DNA of 64,000 nt from positions 1-64,000 of the forward strand of contig CAZZMB010000005.1 in NCBI GenBank assembly GCA_964655225.1, read 5' to 3'. The notes under the pieces were generated by a model. That model had not been told where the DNA came from, searched no databases, and worked only from the letters and a program-made list of their open reading frames with translations. Position 1 is the first letter of the stretch. Every line of letters starts with the position of its first letter. The DNA comes from JAFMKE01 sp964655225 (GTDB lineage: Bacteria > Bacteroidota > Bacteroidia > Chitinophagales > UBA8649). A program made the translations under genes and the position numbers. Positions 8,869 to 18,203 of this stretch are shown here, piece by piece.

Positions 8869-10320
8869 TTGAAACCATTGACGTCCATTAGATTGCAAGA
8901 TTATATTCTTTATTACTCCTACGGGGTAATAAGTGTGCTTAGTCTGTTAATGGGGTTTTATTTTGAGGAAAAAGTTCTTTTAGCGCTTCCTTTAATCATT
9001 CCTATTGTTATATGGGCTGTACTAAATTTCAAGATACTGTACTTTTTTTTGTTAGCTCTTATTCCGTTATCCATAGAATTTGACGTCACTGAAAGCATAG
9101 CCACTGACCTACCTACAGAACCCTTAATGGTGGGATTTTTGTTAATTGCACTTTTCTATTTGATTCGAAATGCACGAAAAGTAGATTTTTCTTTTTTTAG
9201 TAATCCGCTTATGTTGTTGCTTATTTTGCATCTTGTTTGGCTAATAATAGCTAGTATTTTTTCAACAGTTCCCTTATTTTCATTTAAATTCATATTGGCT
9301 AAATGCTGGTATGTCAGTACCTTTCTGTTAGTAACGTCATTAGTGATTCAGCGGATAGATGATGTGAAAAAAGCGTTTTGGTTCATTTTTATTCCATTGA
9401 GTGCTACAGTTTTTCTAGCATTAGTGCGTCATGCGCTAGTTAGTTTTGACTTTAGCTTAATCAATTCTGTTTTAAGACCTTTTTATCGAAATCATGTGAA
9501 TTATGCAGCTATTCTAGCAGTATTTTTGCCTTTTGTGGTGTATGCCAGAACATGGTATCCAAAGTATAGTACAAAGTATAATTTGCTCGTATTTAGTGTG
9601 TTGATTTACTTGGTGGCCATTTATTTTTCATACACAAGGGCCTGTTACTTGGCTGTATTAGCTATGCTAGGTGCTTTTGCTATTTTTCGTTTAAGAAGGG
9701 CAAAGCTGGCTATTATTGTTGCTTTAATAGCTGCAGTGTTTGCAGGAAAGTATATCACCGACCAAAATCATTACCTCGCATATACTCCATCTACGAATAC
9801 AGTTTCTCAGCATGAGTTTGGGGATTTAATAGATGCTACATTTAAGGCAGAAGATGTGAGTAGTATGGAGCGGATATATCGTTGGATTGCTGCTGTTCAT
9901 ATGATAGGAGATCGTCCCATTGTTGGTTTTGGACCCAATGGTTTTGTAGAAAATTACAAGAACTATACAGTTTTTGTTTTTGAAACTTGGATTAGCGACA
10001 ATCAAGAAAGGAGTGGTGTACATAATTACTTTCTTATGACGGCCGTTGAGCAGGGTTTGATTGGCTTAGGAATCTTTGTCTCTCTAATTATTTCGTTTTT
10101 TGTTTGGGGAGAGAAAATCTTGCATCAACAAGTTGGTAACCATAAACTTTTAGCTCAAGCTGTCTTGCTTTCGATGATAGCAATAGTGGTTAATTTACTT
10201 TTCAGCGACATGATTGAAGTAGACAAAACTGGCTCGTTTTTCTTCTTTAATATGGCGTTGATAGTTTTATTGAGCAGAAACTTTAAGGGGCTTATTCCTC
10301 CAGCGAATCAAAGTGTTTAA
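8869..10320 (+). CDS. O-antigen ligase/polymerase-like membrane protein
   Basis: 483-residue inner-membrane protein of the Wzy_C/WaaL type. Ten to twelve hydrophobic helices are visible. The large periplasmic loop between about residues 300 and 390 contains the family signature region RWIAAVHMIGDRPIVGFGPNG followed by GVHNYFLMTAVEQGLIGLG. It starts with TTG four bases after the Wzz-like gene; no ATG gives a comparable start. It joins saccharide units to each other or to a carrier in the periplasm. Polymerase and ligase cannot be told apart from sequence. It is the last gene of the flippase-Wzz-ligase set, and no glycosyltransferases are adjacent. Confidence 0.82.
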   Translation: MKPLTSIRLQDYILYYSYGVISVLSLLMGFYFEEKVLLALPLIIPIVIWAVLNFKILYFFLLALIPLSIEFDVTESIATDLPTEPLMVGFLLIALFYLIRNARKVDFSFFSNPLMLLLILHLVWLIIASIFSTVPLFSFKFILAKCWYVSTFLLVTSLVIQRIDDVKKAFWFIFIPLSATVFLALVRHALVSFDFSLINSVLRPFYRNHVNYAAILAVFLPFVVYARTWYPKYSTKYNLLVFSVLIYLVAIYFSYTRACYLAVLAMLGAFAIFRLRRAKLAIIVALIAAVFAGKYITDQNHYLAYTPSTNTVSQHEFGDLIDATFKAEDVSSMERIYRWIAAVHMIGDRPIVGFGPNGFVENYKNYTVFVFETWISDNQERSGVHNYFLMTAVEQGLIGLGIFVSLIISFFVWGEKILHQQVGNHKLLAQAVLLSMIAIVVNLLFSDMIEVDKTGSFFFFNMALIVLLSRNFKGLIPPANQSV

Positions 10321-10430
10321 AAGAGCGTACTAAAGTCTTTCTTCTATCCGTCTTGTAATGCGTGGTCGAGAGATAAACTTAAGATTATCGGAACAATAAA
10401 AGTGAACTTAAACTTTTCTAGAACTCTAAT

Positions 10431-12215
10431 TTAAAAAGGGTAGCCGTCTTTAGCGCAGGCGTATTCCGCTATTTCACGTCTCAATGCTTTTGCATTAATA
10501 TTGTATCGTTTAGTCAATAGTCCTAATAGATATCTCATCATTTTTTTATTCATACCATCAGCGTAGGCATCAATAATTTCGTTTCCTGCCTTTCGCACAG
10601 TATCCAATGCTTCATACAGATATACTTTAACTATTTTGTCCATAATTTTTATGGATTCTGGATCGGATAGCTTTTTAGTTTTTAGTTTTTCAAGCCTTAA
10701 ATAAGCCGCTTCTGCAAGGAATCCTTCTGCCAAAATATCGGCTAAATTCATTACTATTTCTTGCTCGTCCACAAGTTTTTTTCCAAGTTTTTTCCCTGTG
10801 GCTCCAGATATTAACAGGAAACATGCTTTGATGTTTTCAATAATACGTGCTTCATTGTTAGAAGAAAATGGTAAGGCTTGTTTGAACAATAGTCTTGGCA
10901 CATTTTTACCTGCTTTTGTAAGGTTAATCTCTTTACCCTTTAGGTGTCTTTTGGTTAATTCAGCAACGGATAACATTCGATTAATTTCATTGGTCCCCTC
11001 ATAAATACGGGTAATTCGAGCATCTCGATATCCCATTTCAATGCCGGTTTCCATGCTATAACCCATCCCCCCATGAATTTGCAAGGTTTCATCCAATACG
11101 AAATCTGCATTTTCTGACCCTTTGACTTTAAGAATAGCGCATTCCACAGCAAACTCCCGCAAGGCTTTAATTTTTGCTTTACCGTCTTCCAAACCTGCAG
11201 CTTTGAATTCGGTAGTTTTGATGTCGATGTTTCGACCTACCTGGTATATTGCAGAATCAGCAGCAAAGGTATGCACGACCATCTTGGCAATTTTATTTTT
11301 TATTGCCCCAAACTCAGCGATGGAAGTATTAAACTGCTTTCGTTCTTTAGCATAGGCGACAGACTTATCGATTGAGAACTTACAACCTCCAGTTGTACCT
11401 GCTGCCAACTTAATTCTCCCTGAGTTAAGTATATTAAGTGCAATTTTGAACCCTTCTTCCCGTTTTGCTAATAGGTTTTCTGCGGGGACGGGACACTCGT
11501 TAAAGAAGACTTGGACTGTGGAGGAACCTTTAATTCCCATTTTTTTCTCCTCAGCGCCTAACGTAATACCTCCAAAATCCTTCTCAACAATAAATGCAGA
11601 TAGTTTCTTGTCATCATCAATTTTAGCAAATACGATAAACAAGTCAGCAAAACCACCATTGGTAATCCACATTTTTTGGCCATTCAGCATGTAATGGGTT
11701 CCTGCCTCATTTAAAACAGCTCTAGTTTTTCCAGAATTGGCATCACTTCCTGCATTGGGCTCCGTAAGGCAATATGAGGCTTTAAGCGCTGCACTTGCCA
11801 CACCAGGTAGGTATTTATCCTTTTGTGCTTCATTACCATAGTATACAATAGGCAAGGAACCAATCGAAGTTTGACAGCCTATAGTCGTCGCAAATGAAAA
11901 GCCTTGAGCACCAGCTTCTGCAAAAATTAATCCTGTATTGAAGTCTAAATCAATTCCGCCATGCTTTTCAGCGATTGCGACACCACACAGGCCCAAATCT
12001 GCTGATTTTTCTAGTAGCTTTGCGACTTCAGCACGATCCTCATCATTGGTTGCATATAGCTCTCTTCCTCTTTTTAACATGGGTTCCTGAATCTCTGTCA
12101 CACAGAAATCAGTGACCATTTGCTTAATCATTTTTTGCTCTTCTGTAAACTCTTCAGGAACAAATATTTCATTTGGATTTCCTGCTTTTTCAATAAATGA
12201 ACAACCTTTTACCAT
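10431..12215 (-). CDS. Acyl-CoA dehydrogenase (long form)
   Basis: FAD-dependent acyl-CoA dehydrogenase of fatty acid beta-oxidation, 594 residues. The length and a C-terminal extension after the core resemble the very-long-chain class rather than the 380-residue short-chain enzymes. CLTEPNAGSDANSGKTRA and MWITNGGFADLFIVFAK are the FAD/substrate motifs, and GGMGYSMETGIEMGYRDARITRIYEGTNEINR contains the usual catalytic Glu. A -7 promoter box lies 19 bases upstream and a large palindrome lies just behind it. Substrate chain length is inferred, not shown. Confidence 0.93.
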   Translation of the reverse strand: MVKGCSFIEKAGNPNEIFVPEEFTEEQKMIKQMVTDFCVTEIQEPMLKRGRELYATNDEDRAEVAKLLEKSADLGLCGVAIAEKHGGIDLDFNTGLIFAEAGAQGFSFATTIGCQTSIGSLPIVYYGNEAQKDKYLPGVASAALKASYCLTEPNAGSDANSGKTRAVLNEAGTHYMLNGQKMWITNGGFADLFIVFAKIDDDKKLSAFIVEKDFGGITLGAEEKKMGIKGSSTVQVFFNECPVPAENLLAKREEGFKIALNILNSGRIKLAAGTTGGCKFSIDKSVAYAKERKQFNTSIAEFGAIKNKIAKMVVHTFAADSAIYQVGRNIDIKTTEFKAAGLEDGKAKIKALREFAVECAILKVKGSENADFVLDETLQIHGGMGYSMETGIEMGYRDARITRIYEGTNEINRMLSVAELTKRHLKGKEINLTKAGKNVPRLLFKQALPFSSNNEARIIENIKACFLLISGATGKKLGKKLVDEQEIVMNLADILAEGFLAEAAYLRLEKLKTKKLSDPESIKIMDKIVKVYLYEALDTVRKAGNEIIDAYADGMNKKMMRYLLGLLTKRYNINAKALRREIAEYACAKDGYPF

Positions 12216-12234
12216 TTTGTTTTATTTTACCTAT

Positions 12235-12242
12235 CAAAGATA
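12235..12242 (-). promoter_or_regulatory. -7 box of the acyl-CoA dehydrogenase gene
   Basis: On the minus strand TATCTTTG matches TAnnTTTG exactly, 19 bases before the start codon. The palindrome at 12248-12275 occupies the place where the -33 element would be. Confidence 0.55.
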
Positions 12243-12247
12243 AGTAA

Positions 12248-12275
12248 AAAAAAGCAATGCACGCATTGCTTTTTT
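12248..12275. promoter_or_regulatory. Perfect 28-base palindrome upstream of acyl-CoA dehydrogenase
   Basis: Two perfect 13-base arms (six A, GCAATGC / GCATTGC, six T) around a central AC. It overlaps the -33 region of the acyl-CoA dehydrogenase promoter, as a TetR/FadR-type operator might. In RNA it would form a hairpin followed by U residues on either strand, so a terminator for an unseen short transcript is the alternative. No protein gene ends nearby. Confidence 0.5.
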
Positions 12276-12374
12276 GTTTTTCATGATTACCTTATCTAGC
12301 TTAATTAATTTACATAGTGCTAACTTCGTATTACTTACTTATTGGCCTTAAAATATACGATAACTTTACATAGC

Positions 12375-12403
12375 TTGCAATCGAGCAAACTTTCTTACTT
12401 TTG
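12375..12403 (+). promoter_or_regulatory. Promoter of the TonB-dependent receptor gene
   Basis: TTG at 12375-12377 and TACTTTTG at 12396-12403 are separated by 18 bases, a full match to the Bacteroidota -33/-7 promoter layout. The leader to the GTG start would be about 65 bases. Confidence 0.65.
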
Positions 12404-12474
12404 TCTGATGAATTTTAATGGAGACATAGTTAGTTCTCCAGTTCTAGTCTAAATAATAAACATTAATTATCCGC

Positions 12475-14883
12475 GTGATTCGATTTCTTTTTCTACTTAG
12501 TATTTGTATCCCTAGCTGGATTCAAGCACAAACCTTAAAAATTGAAAATGAGGAGACGAACGAGCCCATAGAAATGGCTACGATTTCAAGCAATAGTCCT
12601 TCTTTATTTGCAATCACTAATGGAAAAGGAGAGGCTGATATTTCCGATTTTTTGGATATAGAAAATATAGAAATTAGAAGTGTAGGCTTTGAAAATTTGA
12701 GTATCTCCTTCAAGGAAATTCAAAATCGTTATTTTGAGATTAAGCTACAGCCAAGTAGTTTTTCTTTAGATGATGTAGTGGTAAGCGCAACTAAATGGAG
12801 GCAAAGCAATAAGGAAATACCTGGCAAAATATCTAGTATAACTGCTAAGGATGTAGTCTTGTCAAATCCACAAACCACAGCTGATTTGTTAGCGAGTTCA
12901 GGAGAGGTATTTATCCAAAAAAGTCAGCAAGGTGGAGGGAGTCCGATGATCCGAGGTTTTTCCACTAATCGACTACTATACACAGTTGATGGGGTACGAA
13001 TGAACACAGCAATCTTTAGAAGTGGGAATGTTCAAAATGTAATTTCCTTGGATGCCTTTGCTACTGAAAACACTGAAATCATGTTTGGTCCAGGTTCGGT
13101 AATTTATGGAAGTGATGCAATTGGTGGTGTAATGAGTTTCACTACCTTGACTCCTCAGTTTTCATCTACGGATAAGTTATATGCGAAGGGAAATGCATTA
13201 ACTCGATTTGCCTCAGCTAACAATGAGCTAAGCGCGCATGTTGACATTAACTTAGGATGGAAGAAGCTTGCTACAATAACTAGTTTTACTTATTCGAATT
13301 TTGGTGATTTGAAGATGGGAGGTCACGGTCCTGATGAATATTTACGCCCATTTTATGTCCAAAGAAAGGATAGTGTGGATGTACTTATTACAAATGATGA
13401 TCCATTAAAGCAAATACCAACTGCCTACTCGCAGATTAATGTGATGCAAAAGCTTGCATTTAAACCCAATAGAAACTGGGATCTCACCTATGCTTTTCAT
13501 TATTCTGAAACTTCAAGCTATGGCCGTTATGATCGACATATTCAATATCGGAATGATTTGCCCAGAAGTGCGGAATGGAACTATGGTCCGCAAAAATGGC
13601 TGATGAATCAGTTAACAATTGCTCATAAGAGAGCCAACATCGCTTTTGATGAAATGAATATTCGTTTGGCGCATCAGTATTTTAACGAAAGTAGAATTGA
13701 TCGCGATTTTAATGAGCTAATTCGTTCTACCAAACAAGAAAAAGTTTTCGCCTACTCTGCAAACATTGATTTTGTAAAAAACTTTCTTGATAAGCACAAA
13801 GTCTTTTATGGAGTAGAATTCGTGAATAATGTGGTGAGTTCTGAAGGAGAAATGAAGAATATCGATTCAGATGCTGCTTTTGATGCTGCTTCTAGATATC
13901 CAAATGCTGCTTGGGCTACTGCGGGTGTTTATGCAAGCTATCAATTTAAGGCAAGTGATAAATTTAATATTCAAGCTGGTTTGAGATACGCACATTTCAT
14001 AATAGAGGCTGACTTTAGAAATAACTTGGCTTATTACCCTTTGCCTCAAGCTGAAGCCAATCTAAGTGAAGGTTCCGTAACAGGTAGTTTGGGAGCTATT
14101 TATACACCAAGTTCAAATACGACTGTTCGCTCTAATTTCTCGACGGGTTTTCGAGCGCCTAACATCGATGATATCGGCAAGATATTTGATTCAGAACCAG
14201 GATCTGTGGTTATTCCTAACATCAACCTAGAAGCGGAGTACGTGTACAACGGAGAAATTGGATTTGCGCAAATAGTTAAAAATAATTGGAAGATTGATGC
14301 AAGTGCTTATTACACTTTTTTGCAGAATGCTATGGTTAGACGAGACTTCAGTTTTAATGGACAAGACAGTATTGTTTACCAGGGGGAATTGAGTCAAGTA
14401 CAGGCCATTCAAAATGCAGCGAATGCTCATGTTTATGGAGCACAAGTGGGTTTGGAAGCTAAACTTCCTCATGGCTTTGGTTTAAATGCGGTCTATAATT
14501 ATCAGAGAGGTAGGGAGGAGTTGGCTGATGGTACACGAAGTGCCTCAAGACATGCGGCACCAATGTTTGGGGCAGCACATGTGACTTTTACACATAAGGG
14601 TTTGCTTATGGATTTGTATACTTTGTTTAGCGGAGGGGTGAGTTTTGAAAATTTACCTGAGGAGGAAAAGAGTAAAGGATATCTTTATGCTATTGATGAG
14701 GACGGTAATCCATTTTCTCCAGCTTGGGCTACGCTTAATTTAAAGACATCTTATCGTTTAAATAAAAACTTTAGTATTAGTGCAGGCATGGAAAACATCC
14801 TAGATTTAAGGTATAAATCATACAGCAGTGGCATTGCTGCAGCTGGTAGGAATTTTATTCTTTCAGGGAAGCTAAGTTTTTAG
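12475..14883 (+). CDS. TonB-dependent outer-membrane receptor, haem/haemoglobin-receptor-like
   Basis: Outer-membrane active transporter of 802 residues. It starts with GTG and has a signal peptide (MIRFLFLLSICIPSWIQAQ). A short carboxypeptidase-regulatory-like beta domain follows (about 20-95). Next is the plug, with LDDVVVSATKWRQSNKEIP, GGGSPMIRGFSTNRLLYTVDGVRMN and GSDAIGGVMSF. The rest is a beta-barrel rich in alternating aromatic strands that ends in Phe. The plug and barrel details (SPMIRGF, RMNTAIFRSGN) resemble the haemoglobin/transferrin-type receptor family. Substrate is not provable from sequence and no hmu or siderophore genes lie nearby. A canonical promoter precedes it. Confidence 0.88.
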   Translation: MIRFLFLLSICIPSWIQAQTLKIENEETNEPIEMATISSNSPSLFAITNGKGEADISDFLDIENIEIRSVGFENLSISFKEIQNRYFEIKLQPSSFSLDDVVVSATKWRQSNKEIPGKISSITAKDVVLSNPQTTADLLASSGEVFIQKSQQGGGSPMIRGFSTNRLLYTVDGVRMNTAIFRSGNVQNVISLDAFATENTEIMFGPGSVIYGSDAIGGVMSFTTLTPQFSSTDKLYAKGNALTRFASANNELSAHVDINLGWKKLATITSFTYSNFGDLKMGGHGPDEYLRPFYVQRKDSVDVLITNDDPLKQIPTAYSQINVMQKLAFKPNRNWDLTYAFHYSETSSYGRYDRHIQYRNDLPRSAEWNYGPQKWLMNQLTIAHKRANIAFDEMNIRLAHQYFNESRIDRDFNELIRSTKQEKVFAYSANIDFVKNFLDKHKVFYGVEFVNNVVSSEGEMKNIDSDAAFDAASRYPNAAWATAGVYASYQFKASDKFNIQAGLRYAHFIIEADFRNNLAYYPLPQAEANLSEGSVTGSLGAIYTPSSNTTVRSNFSTGFRAPNIDDIGKIFDSEPGSVVIPNINLEAEYVYNGEIGFAQIVKNNWKIDASAYYTFLQNAMVRRDFSFNGQDSIVYQGELSQVQAIQNAANAHVYGAQVGLEAKLPHGFGLNAVYNYQRGREELADGTRSASRHAAPMFGAAHVTFTHKGLLMDLYTLFSGGVSFENLPEEEKSKGYLYAIDEDGNPFSPAWATLNLKTSYRLNKNFSISAGMENILDLRYKSYSSGIAAAGRNFILSGKLSF

Positions 14884-14903
14884 AAAATGCGTTTGCATAC
14901 TTT

Positions 14904-15209
14904 TTACGAGCGATTAATTCGAGATTCCAAAGCTGTTTTGAGTTTACCTATTCCCATCGTGATAGATTTTTCTATTGTATCTGCATGGCAACTTACAACA
15001 ATCGGCTGCATGTTTTTTGGTCTTGCTTCCATCACACACTTCTTATCTTCAGGTCCTTCTTTTGCAGCATTTTCATCAGAAAGATGAATTTCTATGCGCG
15101 TCAGATGATCCGCAAAACGGGACATTTTATCTTTAAGCAAAGCATCAATGTAGTTTTCTAATCTTTCGTGCCCTTCGATATTTTTATCTGTGTTTAATTG
15201 AATATTCAT
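14904..15209 (-). CDS. Ribosome hibernation-promoting factor-like (HPF/RaiA)
   Basis: 101-residue short-form HPF/RaiA protein, which by family knowledge binds the 30S decoding region and helps silence ribosomes in stationary phase. The beta-alpha-beta-beta-beta-alpha layout is visible: MNIQLNTDKNIEGHERLENYIDALLKDKMSRF, then ITRIEIHLSDENA-type strands, then KSITMGIGKLKTALE. There is no C-terminal dimerisation domain of long HPF. It lies tail to tail with the TonB receptor gene with only 20 bases between the stop codons. Confidence 0.82.
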   Translation of the reverse strand: MNIQLNTDKNIEGHERLENYIDALLKDKMSRFADHLTRIEIHLSDENAAKEGPEDKKCVMEARPKNMQPIVVSCHADTIEKSITMGIGKLKTALESRINRS

Positions 15210-15334
15210 CGTATAATTTGTTTTCGTTTTTAGCCTAAGTTAAATCTCTGTATGGATTTACAGACATATTTTAAAGATACAAGAATCTATTGATAATTAG
15301 AGGAGTCTTTTACTTTTCCACGTATCTTTATCTT

Positions 15335-16132
15335 ATGAGTTTACTAATGAAATATGGGAAAACTGCCTTAATTGCTGGAGCATCAGAGGGCATAGGTGCC
15401 GCATTTGCAAAACACTTAGCGATGTGTGGATTGGATTTGCTTATCGTAGCTCGACGGGTAGAACCCTTAATGTCTTTAGCCAAAGAAATAGAGGAGAAGT
15501 ATAAGGTAAGTGTGCAAATCGTTTCTTGTGATTTATCCAAAGTGGATGCAGCAAAAACTTTACTTCATGCCGTAGATCAATATGATATTGATGTTTTTAT
15601 ATATAATGCTGGCTTATCCTATATAGGTGCTTTTGAAAAAAATGACACTGAACATCATCTGCAAATAGCTAGAACAAACATAATGACTCCATTAAGTATG
15701 GTTCAGGACTTAGGAACAAAAATGCTCTTGAGAAAACGAGGAGCAATTGTCTTGATGGGTTCCTTGGCTGGTCTTCAGGGTGCTGGTTATTTGTCGACTT
15801 ATGCTGCTACCAAAGCATTTGACACCATTCTTGCAGAAAGTTTATGGTATGAATGGAAGAATAAGGGGATAGATGTAATAGCTTGTGTAGCGGGCGCTAC
15901 TTCCAGTCCAAATTTCTTAAATACTAAACCGAAAAAGGCAGGTTTGATAGAGCCAAAAGTTCAGACCCCTGAGGAAGTTGTAGCGGAGTGTTTCGAGAAA
16001 TTGGGAAAACAACCTCGAATTATCACTGGCTTTGCTAATCGTCTTGCTAGCTTCATTATGCATCGTATCTTACCCCGTAAATTAGCCATTAAAATTATGG
16101 GTGATACCACAAGAAAGATGTACGAGTTATAA
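15335..16132 (+). CDS. Short-chain dehydrogenase/reductase
   Basis: NAD(P)-dependent oxidoreductase of 265 residues, classical SDR fold. The nucleotide motif is slightly altered (ALIAGASEGIGAAFAKHLA, for TGxxxGIG). NAG is present in IYNAGLSYIGAFE. The catalytic Ser-Tyr-Lys are in LMGSLAGLQGAGYLSTYAATKAFD. The ATG at 15335 is chosen because the stretch from the in-frame TTG at 15290 adds a hydrophobic tail not found before SDR folds. The substrate is unknown; 3-ketoacyl/steroid-type relatives (DltE-like, 17-beta-HSD-like) look similar. Confidence 0.88.
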   Translation: MSLLMKYGKTALIAGASEGIGAAFAKHLAMCGLDLLIVARRVEPLMSLAKEIEEKYKVSVQIVSCDLSKVDAAKTLLHAVDQYDIDVFIYNAGLSYIGAFEKNDTEHHLQIARTNIMTPLSMVQDLGTKMLLRKRGAIVLMGSLAGLQGAGYLSTYAATKAFDTILAESLWYEWKNKGIDVIACVAGATSSPNFLNTKPKKAGLIEPKVQTPEEVVAECFEKLGKQPRIITGFANRLASFIMHRILPRKLAIKIMGDTTRKMYEL

Positions 16133-16145
16133 TGTCCTCAAGGAT

Positions 16146-16913
16146 TTATTTTAATGAATATCTTCGAATACCTATAAAAAGAAAAATAAATACAGAATAA
16201 ACAATAAAAAAGGGAATCACGTAAATTTCTAGATGCAGAACTAATAGCATAGCAATGATTAGAATTTGGAAACCAAGTCCAAAAGTGGATAGCAAGGTCA
16301 TAAACCATCCTGGGAAATTTTTGCTGTGCATCGCATCTCGATCCATTAGATAAATGACTTTATCAAAAGGGATATACAGGAAGTTATATATCTTATAAAA
16401 TATATTTACTGCTTGTTGAGTTTCACCTTTAAAAGCTGTGGGGATGTGATCTTCGAATATTCGACTAGTTGTATCTCCGTTCACGTTATTTCGTAATATC
16501 ACATAGTAATAATTGTATAAAGTTCCCTGTAATTGGACACCAATGAAAGCTAGAATCATTAACAATAGCGAGCTGTCATTGATGTACCAAATAGCAAGTA
16601 AAAAAAGAAAATTCAAGATTATATCAGCAATGGAATCATAGTATCTTCCGACGTATGATGGCGTGTTTTTCAATCGAGACAGCTCTCCGTCTGCGGCGTC
16701 TAAAATTGATTTTAGTATAAGAAAGCATGCTGCTAGAATAAAATAGTTGTTCAGTATACACAGGATTGCCAATAAACCAGAAGCAATGAACCAAGAAGTT
16801 ACATGAATAGGCGTGATGGATGTGTTTTTTAAAGCTGATGCAATAAGCCTAGCAATAAACCTACCATAATCAGACAGATCTGTGAATTGATATTGCTTGG
16901 GAAGTTTGGCCAT
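16146..16913 (-). CDS. CDP-alcohol phosphatidyltransferase family membrane protein
   Basis: 255-residue inner-membrane enzyme that would transfer a phospho-alcohol from a CDP-activated donor. The full metal-binding signature D-x2-DG-x2-(A/S)R-x8-G-x3-D-x3-D is present in ILDAADGELSRLKNTPSYVGRYYDSIAD. Five or six hydrophobic helices surround it. The acceptor alcohol is not evident; the N-terminal soluble stretch and loop sequence do not match PgsA or PssA well. It is tail to tail with the SDR gene. Confidence 0.87.
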   Translation of the reverse strand: MAKLPKQYQFTDLSDYGRFIARLIASALKNTSITPIHVTSWFIASGLLAILCILNNYFILAACFLILKSILDAADGELSRLKNTPSYVGRYYDSIADIILNFLFLLAIWYINDSSLLLMILAFIGVQLQGTLYNYYYVILRNNVNGDTTSRIFEDHIPTAFKGETQQAVNIFYKIYNFLYIPFDKVIYLMDRDAMHSKNFPGWFMTLLSTFGLGFQILIIAMLLVLHLEIYVIPFFIVYSVFIFLFIGIRRYSLK

Positions 16914-17102
16914 TAAGCGTTCATTTGATGCACGAAGATAAGAAGCTTGAACAAGTTTGAGCGCATTTGTTTAAATTACCTTCTTACCGCTGACCTTCAT
17001 CTTAATAATTATTTAATTAATTAAGCTGTGATTAACAAGCACTATGTTAACACTTGAATAACAAGAACTGATACACAAGCACTCGCAATGTAGCCTTAGT
17101 AG

Positions 17103-18182
17103 TTAATAAATTTTTGGAATAATTCGATAAGGAACTTTCTTCAAATACTCATCCCAAAGTGGACCATATTTAGCTGCACAACGTTTATCATCATCCATTT
17201 GTCTTGGGAATAATAAGGCGACATAATACAAAGGATATAGCCATGGCCAAGGCAAAAGTATATGTCCAATAGCGATTACAATGCCCGATGCCATACCTAT
17301 TTCACCAAGATAATTAATGTGTCTACTCAAGCCCCAAAATCCATTCACTAAAAGTGTGCGATCGCCATCTGTTATTGTTTCTGGTTGAATACCTAAAAAA
17401 GACTTTGTAGGGTCTCGTTTAAAAAAGTATTTCTGCATGTTTGCCCCTCTTGCTAGGCTCCAGCTACTAAAAAAGACAAGAGCACCTAACGCTATCAGCC
17501 AAGTTGGCTGATTAGGGCTAGATAGCCCTGCGGTTGACCAAAATGGAATAGTGTAAAAGAAAGGGTAGAAGGCTATGCATCCCCAGCCTAATTTAAAACC
17601 TACTCTTTCCGCAAAAATATCATAGGTGTAGAGATGAACCTCTTCAAACGTAAGGTAGTCTATGATAAAATAAGACAACAGACCAACACCAACAAATAGT
17701 CCAATATTGGATGCTGAACCATACAATAGGTAGTGATGAGCCGCAAAGCTATAAATATTTATAGCCAGCATGATAGCTCCAATCAAATAAAGCCACATCT
17801 TCGCATCTATTCTACCTCCCCATAATTGCGGATTTTCTAATCTACCTAAATAGAAGTCCATTAAAAAAGAGCTTTTAACTTTAGTATAGGGGATTACAAT
17901 AGCGAATGAAAAAGCTAAACCGAAAAATATGGCTCCAAACAAGGCAGGCCAGCGTACAGTATAAAACCAATCCCAAGCTAAAAATTCTGTAAAACAAAGT
18001 CCAGCCCAAGTAGCAATCGCGATAAATAAAACGAGTAAGCCATTTAGACGATACTTTAGCTTTTCATCAGTACCAGTTTTGGTCACATAGCCAATCACCC
18101 AGCGTCCTGGTACGATGGCATTTAAAATGAATATATAGGCATATACAATTCCAGGGGCTATAAATCCTAAGAAATTTTCCAT
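17103..18182 (-). CDS. ERG4/ERG24-type sterol reductase family membrane protein
   Basis: 359-residue polytopic protein of the sterol C14/C24 reductase family, which uses NADPH to reduce a sterol double bond. Both family signatures are visible. The first is MDFYLGRLENPQLWGGRIDAK (compare DFFxGRELNPR...DxK). The second is the C-terminal NADPH/sterol region: LLVNGFWGLSRHINYLGE, then RQMDDDKRCAAKYGPLWDEY and the end KVPYRIIPKIY. Eight or so hydrophobic helices are present. It is the second gene of a pair, 21 bases behind a nitronate-monooxygenase-like gene. No sterol-forming cyclase is in the window, so the natural substrate may be an imported or host sterol, or another isoprenoid. Confidence 0.85.
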   Translation of the reverse strand: MENFLGFIAPGIVYAYIFILNAIVPGRWVIGYVTKTGTDEKLKYRLNGLLVLFIAIATWAGLCFTEFLAWDWFYTVRWPALFGAIFFGLAFSFAIVIPYTKVKSSFLMDFYLGRLENPQLWGGRIDAKMWLYLIGAIMLAINIYSFAAHHYLLYGSASNIGLFVGVGLLSYFIIDYLTFEEVHLYTYDIFAERVGFKLGWGCIAFYPFFYTIPFWSTAGLSSPNQPTWLIALGALVFFSSWSLARGANMQKYFFKRDPTKSFLGIQPETITDGDRTLLVNGFWGLSRHINYLGEIGMASGIVIAIGHILLPWPWLYPLYYVALLFPRQMDDDKRCAAKYGPLWDEYLKKVPYRIIPKIY

Positions 18183-18203
18183 AAGTGTTTTATTTTTTTA
18201 CTG

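Noticed and set aside
14887..15087. 66-codon plus-strand open frame after the TonB receptor
   Set aside because: It is antisense to the HPF/RaiA-like gene, which has a clear family match.
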